This document shows, one piece after another, positions 7,593 to 15,376 of a stretch of DNA of 29,720 nucleotides. Below the pieces are notes generated by a model. The model searched no databases, was not told the origin of the DNA, and saw only the letters and a program-made list of their open reading frames with translations. A program made the position numbers and the translations under genes. How positions within the stretch are numbered: the stretch's first letter is position 1; each line of letters opens with the position of its first letter. Origin of the DNA: JAICJR01 sp036555755 (GTDB lineage: Bacteria > Actinomycetota > Thermoleophilia > Solirubrobacterales > Thermoleophilaceae); the NCBI GenBank assembly GCA_036555755.1, contig DATBKS010000170.1, positions 1-29,720 on the forward strand, read 5' to 3'.

Positions 7593-9004
7593 ACCGATTC
7601 GACAGGCTCCCGGTCCGCTGGAAGCTGGCGCTCACATCGGCCGGACTGACGTTCGTGATCCTCATGCTGTTCGCGGTGCTGGTGGAGGTTGTCACGGTCT
7701 CGCGGGTGCGCTCTGACTTCGACAACGATCTGACTGCGTCGGCCCAGCAGATCACCGACAGCCTCTCCCTAGACCGCACCCTCGACGGCAAGATGGAGCT
7801 CCGAACATCCGCGCAGGTGTTCAAGGCGGCGACGGCGGGCGGCGCGGTGATCAACATCCTGGATGGACAGGGCGACGTCCGGCTGTCGACCCAGAAGCCG
7901 GCGCCCGATCTCGGCCAGCCCAAGCCCGGCATTCACGAGTCGAACGGCTACCGCGTCGCCACCCGGCCGAAATACCTGGGCGATCTCCCGCGGCCAATCG
8001 CCTTTGTGGAATACGCCAAGCCGAACACTGCGCTCAGCAACACGGTCGGCCGCGTCCGGCTCTTCCTGATCCTCGGCGTGCTCGGCGGCTCGGCGCTCGC
8101 TCTGCTCGCTGGCCTAGCGGTCGCCCGGCGCGCGATGTCCCCCATCGCGAGGCTCACAAGTCGCGCCAAGGAGATCGCCCGTACGCGCGATCCCGGCATG
8201 AGCATGCCGATGCCCGAGGCCGACGACGAGGTCGCCGACCTCGCGCGAACACTCGAGGAGATGCTCATTGCGCTCGACTCCGCCCGGGACGAGACCCAGG
8301 CGATGCTCGAGCGCCAGCGCGAGTTCGTGGCCGACGCCTCGCACGAGCTGCGCACCCCGCTCACCAGCATCCTCACCAACCTCGAGCTGCTCGAGGCAGA
8401 CCTCCAAGGCGAGGATCGCGAGATCGCCGGCGCGGCGCTCCGCTCCTCCCAGCGCATGCGCCGACTGGTGGCCGACCTGCTGCTGCTCGCGCGCGCCGAC
8501 ACCGGGCGCCAGGTACCGCACGAACCGGTGAACCTCGCCTCTGTCGTCCGCGAGGCCGCCGCCGAGGTGGCGCCGACCGCGCTCGACCACGACCTGTCCG
8601 TGGACGCCGACGAGGGCGGGCTGACGGTCGACGGGGCCCCCGATGAGCTCCATCGCCTCACCGTCAACCTGATCGGCAACGCCGTGAGCCACACGCCCGC
8701 CGGCAGCACCGTTCACGCAAGCGTGCACCGCGACGGCGCCGCCATCGTCCTCACCGTCGAGGACAATGGCCCCGGCGTTCCGCCCGAGCTGCGCGACCGC
8801 ATCTTCGACCGCTTCGTCCGCGGCGACGGCGACGCCGGCTCGCGCTCGGGCAGCGGGCTCGGCCTGGCGATCGTCAAGGCCGTGGCGGACTCGCATGGCG
8901 GCTCCGTCCACCTGGAAAGCCCGCCCGAGGGCGGCGCCCGCTTCGTCGTCACACTGCCGGGCTCCCTGGTGGAAGCGCCCGTGCCCGTGACGGTTCAGAG
9001 CTAG
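7589..9004 (+). CDS. Two-component sensor histidine kinase (HAMP-HisKA-HATPase)
   Basis: A 471-residue membrane kinase partnered with the upstream regulator through an ATGA overlap. TM1 lies at about 13-37 and TM2 at about 158-180, bracketing an extracytoplasmic sensor domain of about 120 residues with no recognised fold. A HAMP segment (about 180-235) leads to the HisKA dimerisation helix with phospho-acceptor H252 (FVADASHELRTPLTS). The ATPase domain has the N box (N364, LIGNAVSHTP), G1 DNGPG (392-396) and G2 GSGLGLAIV (421-429). All catalytic motifs are intact. The architecture resembles MprB/TcrY. It ends 51 bases before the convergent RNase J stop, and the gap is filled by the heptamer repeat. 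Confidence 0.95.
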   Translation: MNRFDRLPVRWKLALTSAGLTFVILMLFAVLVEVVTVSRVRSDFDNDLTASAQQITDSLSLDRTLDGKMELRTSAQVFKAATAGGAVINILDGQGDVRLSTQKPAPDLGQPKPGIHESNGYRVATRPKYLGDLPRPIAFVEYAKPNTALSNTVGRVRLFLILGVLGGSALALLAGLAVARRAMSPIARLTSRAKEIARTRDPGMSMPMPEADDEVADLARTLEEMLIALDSARDETQAMLERQREFVADASHELRTPLTSILTNLELLEADLQGEDREIAGAALRSSQRMRRLVADLLLLARADTGRQVPHEPVNLASVVREAAAEVAPTALDHDLSVDADEGGLTVDGAPDELHRLTVNLIGNAVSHTPAGSTVHASVHRDGAAIVLTVEDNGPGVPPELRDRIFDRFVRGDGDAGSRSGSGLGLAIVKAVADSHGGSVHLESPPEGGARFVVTLPGSLVEAPVPVTVQS

Positions 9005-9007
9005 TCG

Positions 9008-9049
9008 GCCAACTGCCAACTGCCAACTGCCAACTGCCAACTGCCAACT
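9008..9049. repeat. Heptanucleotide tandem repeat, six exact GCCAACT units
   Basis: Six perfect head-to-tail copies of GCCAACT (42 bp) fill the gap between the kinase stop (9004) and the convergent RNase J stop (9058). The array is flanked by CTAGT (9001-9005, which includes the kinase TAG) and ACTAG (9047-9051), inverse to each other. Related arrays occur at 22717-22744 and 25093-25162. There is no spacer/repeat alternation, so it is not CRISPR, and no hairpin-plus-U-run, so it is not an intrinsic terminator. Confidence 0.95.
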
Positions 9050-9055
9050 AGTGGT

Positions 9056-10726
9056 CTAGACCTCCACGACCACCGGTAGCACCATCGGCCGGCGCTTGAG
9101 CCGGTCGTACACGAAGCGCGCGACATCGTCGTGGAGGTGGGTCTGCAGCAGGTCGATCTCCCGGATCTCCTCCTCCGCTGAGCGGGCCAGCGACTCCTCC
9201 ACCGCCTCGCGGATGTCCTCGAGCAGGCCGTCCTCGGCGTCCTCGGCGAACGGCACGCCGCGGAAGATGATCTCCGGCGGCGCCACAGAGCGGCCGTCCT
9301 GCTCGGAAATCGTGGCGACGACGATGAAGATTCCGTCGGCCGACAGCATGCGGCGGTCGCGCAAGGCGACGTCCTCGATATCCCCCACGTCCACTCCGTC
9401 CACGAAGATCATGCCCGCCTGCTCGCGCTCGGCGAAGCCGGCGCCGTTCTCGTCGAGCTCGAGCGGCAGCCCGTTCTCGCCGCGGAAGACATCGTCCGGG
9501 TGCACGCCCACCGCCTCGGCCAGCTCGGCATGCAGACGGATGCGGCGATGGTCGCCGTGCACGGGCAGCACGTAGCGCGGACTGGTGAGGTTGATCATGA
9601 GCTTGAGCTCCTCCGCGTAGCCGTGGCCGCTCGCATGGATGGGCGCGTCCTGCGGCGTGATCACATCGGCGCCGAGGTGGAAGATGCGATCGATCGTCTC
9701 GTTCACGGCGCGCTCGTTGCCCGGCACGGGCGTGGCCGAGAAGATCACCGTGTCGCCGCTGTGGAGCTCGACCTGCGGATGGTCGCCGTGCGCCATCCGG
9801 CGCAGGGCGGACAACGGCTCGCCCTGGCTGCCCGTCGAGATCACGACCATCTTGTGATCCGGGAAGTCCTCGATCTCGCGCACCGGGACGAGCATCCCCT
9901 CCGGGATGTCGATGTGGCCGAGGCTGCGGCCGATGTTCACGTTCTTGCGCATCGAGCGCCCCACGAGCGCGACCTTGCGCCCGAGCGCCTGCGCGGCGTC
10001 CACCACCTGCTGCACGCGGTGGATGTTCGAGGCGAAGCAGGTGACGATCACGCGCCCGTCGCAGCGCGACATCGTCTGCTCGAGGTGCGGGCCGACGCTC
10101 GACTCCGAGTCGGCGATCCCGGGGCGGGTGACGTTGGTGGAGTCGCCGCACAGAAGCAGCAGTCCCTCGCGGCCGAACTCGGCGAGGCGCGATACGTCCG
10201 CGGGCACGCCGTCCACCGGCGTCTGGTCGAACTTGTAGTCGCCGGTGACGAGGGTCGTGCCGAGCTCGCAGGTGAGCGCGACGGCGAACGAGTCGGGGAT
10301 CGAGTGCGCCATCTTCACCATCTCGACCTCGAACGGCCCGCACTGGATCGGATCGCCGGGCTCGACTTCGAACACCGGCATGTCCTTCAGCTTGTGCTCG
10401 TCGAGCTTGGAGCGCGCCATCGCCACTGTAAGCGGCCCGCCGTAGACATCGGGCACGCGGTCGTCCCCGATCTCGCGCAGCACGTACGGCAGCGCGCCGA
10501 TGTGGTCCTCGTGGCCGTGCGTGAGGACGATCGCGTCGATGTCCTCTGCACGCTCGCGGAGGTAGGAGAAGTCCGGCAGGACGAGGTCGATCCCGAGCTG
10601 GTCGGGCGTCGGGAACATGAGCCCGGTGTCGACCACCACGATCCGGCCCTCGTACTCGACGACCGTCATGTTCTTGCCGATCTCCCCGAGCCCGCCGAGA
10701 GGCAGGACGCGAAGGGTGCCGCTCAA
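9056..10726 (-). CDS. rnj: Ribonuclease J
   Basis: A 556-residue metallo-beta-lactamase/beta-CASP ribonuclease. The metal site THGHEDHIGA (H70, H72, D74, H75) is intact, with downstream SIPDSFAV, TGDYKFDQTP and a beta-CASP region containing SGHGYAEELKLMI and PVHGDHRR. The C-terminal domain ends in VLPVVVEV. RNase J is a 5'-3' exo- and endoribonuclease acting in mRNA decay and rRNA maturation. It begins at a TTG (10726) that overlaps the dapA stop as TTGA. dapA-rnj is a conserved actinobacterial pair, so the two are almost certainly one transcript. Confidence 0.96.
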   Translation of the reverse strand: MSGTLRVLPLGGLGEIGKNMTVVEYEGRIVVVDTGLMFPTPDQLGIDLVLPDFSYLRERAEDIDAIVLTHGHEDHIGALPYVLREIGDDRVPDVYGGPLTVAMARSKLDEHKLKDMPVFEVEPGDPIQCGPFEVEMVKMAHSIPDSFAVALTCELGTTLVTGDYKFDQTPVDGVPADVSRLAEFGREGLLLLCGDSTNVTRPGIADSESSVGPHLEQTMSRCDGRVIVTCFASNIHRVQQVVDAAQALGRKVALVGRSMRKNVNIGRSLGHIDIPEGMLVPVREIEDFPDHKMVVISTGSQGEPLSALRRMAHGDHPQVELHSGDTVIFSATPVPGNERAVNETIDRIFHLGADVITPQDAPIHASGHGYAEELKLMINLTSPRYVLPVHGDHRRIRLHAELAEAVGVHPDDVFRGENGLPLELDENGAGFAEREQAGMIFVDGVDVGDIEDVALRDRRMLSADGIFIVVATISEQDGRSVAPPEIIFRGVPFAEDAEDGLLEDIREAVEESLARSAEEEIREIDLLQTHLHDDVARFVYDRLKRRPMVLPVVVEV

Positions 10727-11574
10727 ACCGCGCTCAGCAGCCCGTGGCGCTCCAGCACGCCGCGGATCGCCTGCTCTTCCTCCTCCGACGCCTCCACCAT
10801 CGGCAAGCGCAACGTGCCCGCGTTGATGCCGAGCATGTTGAGCGCCGCCTTGACTGGGGTCGGGCTGGCGGTGATGAACATCACGTCGAAGATGTCGGTG
10901 AGTGACGCGTGGATCTCAGCGCGCTGGTCGGGCTCGTCGATCATGCGGCGCATCTCGCGGCCGACGACGTGCGACGCCACGCAGATGCCCCCGGTGCCGC
11001 CCTTGTCGAGCACCTCGGCGAGCTTGTCGTCGTTGCCGGCGAGCAGGTCCATTCCGTCGATTGGCTGAATGTCCTCGACCCGCGCCTGCTTTACGGCCGC
11101 GACGTTGGGAATCGCCTGGGCGAGCTCGCGCAGGAACTCGTTGGGCAGATCGATCACGCAGCGGCCGGGGATGTTGTAGAGCACAACCGGCAGGTTTGTG
11201 GCCGCCGCGACCGCCTCGAAGTGAGCCCGCAGGCCGCGGCGATTCGGCTTGTTGTAGTAGGGCGTGACCACCAGCACGCCGTCCACGCCGGCCTCGGTGG
11301 CCTGCTCGGTGAGGTGGACCGAATGGGCCGTGTCGTAGGTGCCGGTGCCAGCGATCACGGGCGCCCCGTTCGCCTCGCCGACCGCCAGCTCCCAGATGCG
11401 GAACTTCTCGTCGTCGCTCAGGGTCGCGCCCTCGCCCGTGGTGCCTGCAACCACGAGACCGTCGCTGCCGTTCTCGAGCAGGTGGTGGATCATCGCCACG
11501 AAGGCGTCCTCGTCCACACGGCCCCGCTCGTCGAACGGCGTCACCATCGCTGTGAGGATGCCGTCGAACGTCAC
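10723..11574 (-). CDS. dapA: 4-hydroxy-tetrahydrodipicolinate synthase
   Basis: A 283-residue DapA condensing pyruvate with aspartate semialdehyde, the first committed step to diaminopimelate and lysine. Visible are GTTGEG (44-49), the YNIPGR motif with Y133, and Schiff-base lysine K162 (AAVKQA). The frame stays open to a GTG at 11655, but those extra 27 residues (ITRRFPPGVQGNGNG and so on) are low-complexity and not family-like. The GTG at 11574 gives the expected TFDGILTAMVTPF N-terminus. A GATAAT hexamer lies 7 bases before that GTG, so the transcript may be leaderless. Coupled to RNase J by TTGA. dapB lies 3.1 kb away, separated by unrelated genes. Confidence 0.94.
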   Translation of the reverse strand: MTFDGILTAMVTPFDERGRVDEDAFVAMIHHLLENGSDGLVVAGTTGEGATLSDDEKFRIWELAVGEANGAPVIAGTGTYDTAHSVHLTEQATEAGVDGVLVVTPYYNKPNRRGLRAHFEAVAAATNLPVVLYNIPGRCVIDLPNEFLRELAQAIPNVAAVKQARVEDIQPIDGMDLLAGNDDKLAEVLDKGGTGGICVASHVVGREMRRMIDEPDQRAEIHASLTDIFDVMFITASPTPVKAALNMLGINAGTLRLPMVEASEEEEQAIRGVLERHGLLSAV

Positions 11575-11581
11575 AGGTTCG

Positions 11582-11587
11582 ATTATC
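11582..11587 (-). promoter_or_regulatory. Putative dapA -10 element GATAAT (leaderless start)
   Basis: On the minus strand GATAAT, one mismatch from TATAAT, is followed by seven bases and then the dapA GTG. That spacing puts the transcription start on or next to the start codon. No convincing Shine-Dalgarno precedes the GTG, which agrees with a leaderless mRNA, a common actinobacterial mode. The -35 region (around 11605-11611) is weak. Confidence 0.45.
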
Positions 11588-11659
11588 CCAGGAGTCGGGG
11601 ATCCATTGCCATTACCCTGCACTCCAGGCGGAAATCGCCGTGTTATCACGGCCACAAGT

Positions 11660-11665
11660 CATAAT
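11660..11665 (+). promoter_or_regulatory. Putative -10 element CATAAT for the DUF3052-like gene
   Basis: CATAAT, one mismatch from TATAAT, lies 14 bases before the ATG at 11680 in an A/T-rich patch unlike the flanking coding DNA. It would give a leader of only about 8 nt. No good -35 is visible at the expected distance. Confidence 0.35.
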
Positions 11666-11679
11666 TTGCGCTGGAAATC

Positions 11680-12090
11680 ATGGCTCAGGCCATTACCGAC
11701 TACAGCCACCGCAGCGTTGTCCAAAAGTTGGGCATCAAGCCCGACGAGCGCGTCGAGATCGTTGGCGACGTGGGTTCCGGCCTGCGCCGGGACGTAAAAG
11801 AGGTGCTCGGAAGGGGCCTGGTGCGCTCTGGAGAGCTGGATGGCGCGATTGTGGCCGTACAGTCTGTGGATGAGGCCGACGAGGTCTTCGAGAGCTACCG
11901 ACCCAGGCTGCGCGACACCGGTTACCTGTGGCTGATCACGGCCAAACGCGGTCAGGAGGGCTACGTGAACCAGATGCTGCTCGTGCCGGGCGGCAAGGCG
12001 CGTGGCCTGATCGACAACAAGACCTGCTCGATCGACGAGGAGCGCTCGGGCATCCGCTTCGTGGTCCCGCGGGCCTTGCGCGCCGCGTGA
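11680..12090 (+). CDS. DUF3052-like small conserved protein
   Basis: A 136-residue soluble protein. It contains KLGIKPDERVEIVGD near the N-terminus, a YLWLITAKRG strand in the middle and TCSIDEERSGIRFVVPRA at the C-terminus. This pattern matches actinobacterial DUF3052 proteins (KLGIKPG..., CAIDETWSGLKFV), whose function is unknown. No signal peptide or membrane helix. The assignment is by recalled family pattern, not a search. Its stop overlaps the lipoprotein start as GTGA, so the two are translationally coupled. It is divergent from dapA, with putative promoters for both in the intergenic stretch. Confidence 0.75.
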   Translation: MAQAITDYSHRSVVQKLGIKPDERVEIVGDVGSGLRRDVKEVLGRGLVRSGELDGAIVAVQSVDEADEVFESYRPRLRDTGYLWLITAKRGQEGYVNQMLLVPGGKARGLIDNKTCSIDEERSGIRFVVPRALRAA

Positions 12091-12872
12091 CCCGCCTGCT
12101 CGCCCTGCTTGCGGCGCTCGGCGCCTCGTTCGTGCTGGCGTCGTGCGGAGGCGGTGGCGGCGGCGGTTCTTCCAAGCCGCCCCAGGGCCCGCCGGACGCC
12201 CGGCACCCGGCGTCGGATGTCGCGTCCGAGCTCGCTGCCGAGCAGATGCGCGTGCACCTGCTGGTGGCGGCGCGGCTCTACAACAACGGGCGCTACGGCT
12301 TCGCGAACCAGCAGATGGCCGCGGCGCAGAAGGAGTACGCGAAGCTGACCGATGCGGTGCGGATCCGCGACGGCGCCCTGGACCGAGAGTTCCACGCCGC
12401 GTTCCCCGTGATCTTTGGTCAGATCGCGCAGCGCGCGCCCGTCATCCCGGTGATGAACCGCATGGGCCTCATGCAGGGGCAGCTGCTCGACGCCGCGATC
12501 AGCGACTCGATGTCGAAGGCCGGCTTCAACGATCCGGGCGTCACTGCGTCGGTGATGGCCCAGCTTGCCGCGCAGGGCGCGCGTGAGTACTCGCAGGCCG
12601 CGTCCGTCGGCCAGTTCAGCGATCGTGGGAAGCAGCTCTACCAGGACGCGTTTGGCCTGATCACGCGGGCCTCGTCGTTGTCGCACCGCATCAGCACGTA
12701 TCTCGGGCCGCAGCGAGGAGCGATCATCAACGGCCTCAACGACGCGCACGAGAAGGGCTTCCCCACCGGCGTGCTCGTGCCGAAGAAGCTCGACGTCGCG
12801 GCGGTCACGGGCGGCGTCGCGCGCTCGAACGCGGGCGTGTCGCAGCGCTTTGGCTTCAGCACCTCCGGCTGA
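12087..12872 (+). CDS. Putative lipoprotein of unknown function
   Basis: A 261-residue protein with a lipoprotein signal: a hydrophobic N-terminus (RLLALLAALGASFV) and lipobox LASC with C20, followed by a Gly/Ser/Pro linker that includes seven consecutive glycines. The mature part is mostly helical and rich in Ala, Gln and Met, for example MRVHLLVAARLYNNGRYGFA and MAQLAAQGAREYSQAAS. I do not recognise a family. The GTG at 12087 overlaps the upstream stop as GTGA and places the signal peptide correctly; an open frame continues further upstream but lies inside the previous gene. It may be an extracytoplasmic scaffold or solute-related protein; that is a guess. Confidence 0.8.
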   Translation: MTRLLALLAALGASFVLASCGGGGGGGSSKPPQGPPDARHPASDVASELAAEQMRVHLLVAARLYNNGRYGFANQQMAAAQKEYAKLTDAVRIRDGALDREFHAAFPVIFGQIAQRAPVIPVMNRMGLMQGQLLDAAISDSMSKAGFNDPGVTASVMAQLAAQGAREYSQAASVGQFSDRGKQLYQDAFGLITRASSLSHRISTYLGPQRGAIINGLNDAHEKGFPTGVLVPKKLDVAAVTGGVARSNAGVSQRFGFSTSG

Positions 12873-12879
12873 AACTGAC

Positions 12880-12885
12880 TAGGGT
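12880..12885 (+). promoter_or_regulatory. Putative -10 element TAGGGT upstream of the SDR gene
   Basis: TAGGGT fits the actinobacterial TAnnnT pattern. It lies 8 bases before the ATG at 12894, with no Shine-Dalgarno between, so a near-leaderless transcript is possible in addition to read-through from the lipoprotein gene. The same hexamer stands before the minus-strand secreted protein gene at 19801. Confidence 0.3.
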
Positions 12886-12893
12886 CCCGGCCC

Positions 12894-13802
12894 ATGGCGA
12901 GTTATCCGGTACCAGGCAAGTCGGTATTGATCACGGGCGCCGCGCGCGGCATCGGCGCGGAGACAGCACGCCGTCTGGCGGCGAAGGGCGCCAAGGTCTC
13001 GCTCGTAGGGCTGGAGCCCGAGGAGCTAGAGAAGGTGGCCGCCCAGTGCGGTCCAGACGCGATCTTCTTCGAGACGGACGTGACCGATTGGGACGCGCTC
13101 GAGCGCGCCGCGTCGGGCACGGCGGAGCGCTTTGGCGGGATCGACGTGGTGATGGCCAACGCGGGAGTCGCGGTGGCGGGCCTCGTCGAGACGGTCGACG
13201 TGCGTTCGTGGGAGCGCGTTATCGAGGTGAACCTGCTTGGCGTGTGGCGAACCGTTCGCACCTGCCTGCCGTACGTGATCGAGCGGCGCGGCTACGTGCT
13301 GCCGGTGGCCTCGATGGCTGCTGCAGTGCACGGACCGGTGATGTCGGCGTACGCGGCCGCCAAGGCCGGCGTCGAGGCCTTCGGCGACTCGCTGCGCAGC
13401 GAGATGGCTCACAAGGGCGTGGCCGTGGGCGTCGCGTACTTCTCCTGGATCGCGACCGACATGGTTTCCGGCGGCGACGCCTCGCCTGCCGGCGGCATCC
13501 TGCGCGGGCGGATGAAGGGGCCGCTCGGGAAGACGTACCCCGTGTCCGTGGCAGCCGACGGCGTCGTCGCGGGCATCGAGAGCCGCGCCCGGCGCGTGGT
13601 CGTTCCCGGCTGGGCGCGGACCATCCTCGGGGTGCGAGATCTCATCGGGCCGCTGCAGGACCGCGAGGTCACGAAGTACATGCCCGAGGTGGAGAAGGCG
13701 TTCAACGACGCGATCGCCGAGCAGGGCGACGCCGTCTCCGCACCGGTCGGCGCGGGCGGCCAGGCCGACAGCGCCGCTAGGTCGGCAGCAACTTCCGGAT
13801 AG
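12894..13802 (+). CDS. Short-chain dehydrogenase/reductase (classical SDR)
   Basis: A 302-residue Rossmann-fold oxidoreductase. The nucleotide-binding motif is TGAARGIG (14-21), with NAG (89-91), structural N113 and the catalytic S140, Y153 and K157 (YAAAK). No basic residue directly follows the second beta strand (SLVGLEPEEL), so NAD(H) is somewhat more likely than NADP(H); this is inference. The C-terminal extension after about residue 270 is Ala/Gly-rich and probably disordered. The substrate is unknown. It starts 21 bases after the lipoprotein stop and its last 26 bases overlap the convergent AbiEi/DUF559 gene. Confidence 0.92.
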   Translation: MASYPVPGKSVLITGAARGIGAETARRLAAKGAKVSLVGLEPEELEKVAAQCGPDAIFFETDVTDWDALERAASGTAERFGGIDVVMANAGVAVAGLVETVDVRSWERVIEVNLLGVWRTVRTCLPYVIERRGYVLPVASMAAAVHGPVMSAYAAAKAGVEAFGDSLRSEMAHKGVAVGVAYFSWIATDMVSGGDASPAGGILRGRMKGPLGKTYPVSVAADGVVAGIESRARRVVVPGWARTILGVRDLIGPLQDREVTKYMPEVEKAFNDAIAEQGDAVSAPVGAGGQADSAARSAATSG

Positions 13803-14667
13803 TCGTCGCGACCCCCTGCGGGTCGCTGTCGAGCCAGGTGTCGGCCACGCGGAGGACTTCGTAGCCGATGGTCTTGAGTTGGGCGTCCTTCAGGCGGTCC
13901 GCCGCGAACTCCGCCGGCGTGCGGTGGTACGCGTAGCTGTCGAGTTCGACGATGAGGTTCGTGCCCGGGAAGTGCATGTCGACTTCATAGCCGTCGATCT
14001 TGGCGTTTGATGTTGGGGTGGGCAGTCCGTAGTGCCGGCATACGTCTAGGAAGGCCGCTTCGAGGTCGGAGCGGGTGCGGTGGGTTTGTGGGTGTACTGC
14101 GGCAATAACGGCACGCAGAGCTGTGGTGCCTTTGCGGCGTGGGTGGCTGGCGAGCAGTTCGGCGATTGCTCGGTGGTTGAGCCAGCCCTCTCGGTCCGCT
14201 TGGTTGACGGCGCGTCGCAGTTGGCGCGGGTGAGCCTCGCCCGCGATGTCGAAGAGAGTCCGCGCCACGCTGGTGATCGGAATCCCGTGCCTGCGCGTCC
14301 GCTCCCCTGGCTGAAGTTCTCTCAATCTGTGTGTTCGTATGCCCTTGCCCCCGCAGCGATGCCCCACCACCGACATGTCGATGACGGAACGCGGCGTCCG
14401 CAAGAGTCCCCAATGGATGGCGGCACTCCAGTGGCTGAGCACAGCGTCGGGCCCGCAGGCGAGTGCAGCCGCCATGAGACGGCCTTCCTGTGTTACGTGC
14501 CTGTGGCCAACCGCGTACACCCCGCGATAAAGGCGATGCAGCCGCCCAGTTTTCACTCGCCACTCGATTTCCCGGCGCGTGAAGCCCATCCGAAGCAGCT
14601 GCCACGCCGCCGCCACGCCGTGCTGGTTACCAGCCAAACTCGCAAGCGATCCATCTTTTCCACACAT
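13777..14667 (-). CDS. AbiEi-type winged-helix plus DUF559 (Vsr-like PD-(D/E)XK) protein
   Basis: A 296-residue two-domain protein. The N-terminal part (about 8-60: LAGNQHGVAAAWQLLRMGFT, RLHRLYRGVYAVG) is the winged-helix domain of AbiEi-type antitoxins. The middle (61-190) resembles the AbiEi C-terminal region. Residues about 200-292 form a DUF559/Vsr-like nuclease fold with candidate active-site residues E203, D230, E241 and D243, then YHRTPAEFAADRLKD and GYEVLRVAD. No AbiEii-like toxin gene is adjacent, so it is not a standard toxin-antitoxin pair. Such stand-alone fusions are frequent in actinobacteria, function unknown. Its DNA is visibly less GC-rich than its neighbours, suggesting transfer. 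The start ATG lies in the loop of a 39-bp inverted repeat. It sits 39 bases after the dapB stop and may be read through. Confidence 0.88.
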   Translation of the reverse strand: MCGKDGSLASLAGNQHGVAAAWQLLRMGFTRREIEWRVKTGRLHRLYRGVYAVGHRHVTQEGRLMAAALACGPDAVLSHWSAAIHWGLLRTPRSVIDMSVVGHRCGGKGIRTHRLRELQPGERTRRHGIPITSVARTLFDIAGEAHPRQLRRAVNQADREGWLNHRAIAELLASHPRRKGTTALRAVIAAVHPQTHRTRSDLEAAFLDVCRHYGLPTPTSNAKIDGYEVDMHFPGTNLIVELDSYAYHRTPAEFAADRLKDAQLKTIGYEVLRVADTWLDSDPQGVATTIRKLLPT

Positions 14668-14686
14668 ACGGTGGTAAAGATGGATC
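14648..14686. repeat. 39-bp inverted repeat spanning the AbiEi/DUF559 start codon
   Basis: Sixteen-base arms (left 14648-14663, right 14671-14686) match at 15 of 16 positions around a 7-base centre that contains most of the start codon (CAT at 14665-14667 on +). The arms begin GATCCATCTTT and end AAAGATGGATC. It could be an operator for the winged-helix protein it precedes, since AbiEi antitoxins are known to bind inverted repeats at their own promoters, or an mRNA hairpin controlling initiation. No U-run follows, so it is not an intrinsic terminator for dapB. Confidence 0.85.
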
Positions 14687-14706
14687 CAGTCGGTTTTTCG
14701 CCCCCC

Positions 14707-15363
14707 CTAGAGGAGGTTTTCTAGGCCTACGGTGGGTGACTTCTCGAGTGTGGGGACCTTGCGGATTGCCAGCAACACGCCGGGCATGAAGGACTCACGG
14801 GAGATGGAGTCATGGCGGATTGAGAGCGTTTGGCCCTCGCCGCCGAAGAGGACCTCCTGGTGCGCTACGAGCCCCGGCAACCGGACCGAGTGGATCGGCT
14901 CGTGCACGTGCCCGCCGGCCTCGGCCACCAGGTCGGCCGTGCGCTTCGCTGTGCCCGATGGGGCGTCGATCTTGCCGTCGTGGTGCAGCTCGATGATCTC
15001 GCACTCGGGCATGTGCGGGGCGATCAGCTTGGCGGCCTCCATCATCAGCACCGCTCCGATGGCGAAGTTGGGCGCCACGAACAGATTCGCCGATCCGACG
15101 CCCTCAAGCGACGAGAAGTCCTGGCCCGTGGTGCCCATGACGCAGTGCACTCCCGCCTCGAGGCAGTGGCGCGCGTTCTCGAGCGCCGCATGGGGCTGGG
15201 AGAAGTCAACTACCACGTCGGCATCACCCAGCACATCCTGTAAGTGCAAATCCAGGACTGGATCGGCGCGGCCGACCAGGGACATATCCCCGGCGCCCTC
15301 CACCGCGTGGCACACCGTCTTCCCCATTCGTCCGGCGGCGCCGGATACCGCGACGTTGATCAC
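14707..15363 (-). CDS. dapB: 4-hydroxy-tetrahydrodipicolinate reductase
   Basis: A 218-residue DapB, somewhat shorter than the usual 240-270. The nucleotide-binding motif GAAGRMG (8-14) opens the protein. VDFSQPHA and the substrate-side motif ELHHDGKIDAPSGTA (H127, H128, K131) are intact, and SIRHDSISRESFMPGV forms the C-terminal domain. It reduces the DapA product in the diaminopimelate/lysine pathway. It starts at GTG 15363, 13 nt after the M16 peptidase stop, in the order pnp-M16-dapB typical of actinobacteria. The shortness comes from compact loops around residues 35-50; no motif is missing. Confidence 0.95.
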   Translation of the reverse strand: MINVAVSGAAGRMGKTVCHAVEGAGDMSLVGRADPVLDLHLQDVLGDADVVVDFSQPHAALENARHCLEAGVHCVMGTTGQDFSSLEGVGSANLFVAPNFAIGAVLMMEAAKLIAPHMPECEIIELHHDGKIDAPSGTAKRTADLVAEAGGHVHEPIHSVRLPGLVAHQEVLFGGEGQTLSIRHDSISRESFMPGVLLAIRKVPTLEKSPTVGLENLL

Positions 15364-15376
15364 GCCGCGTATGCAA

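Noticed and set aside
9008..9049. Heptamer array as a CRISPR or intrinsic terminator
   Set aside because: There are no unique spacers, the unit is only 7 nt, and there is no stem followed by a U-run in either direction.
11575..11655. Longer dapA starting at GTG 11655
   Set aside because: The added residues are Gly/Asn/Pro-rich and unlike any DapA, and the -10-like GATAAT lies inside this stretch.
14706..14725. CCTAGA/TCTAGG inverted repeat at the dapB 3' end as a terminator
   Set aside because: The stem is only 6 bp, overlaps the dapB stop and coding end, and no T-run follows on the minus strand.
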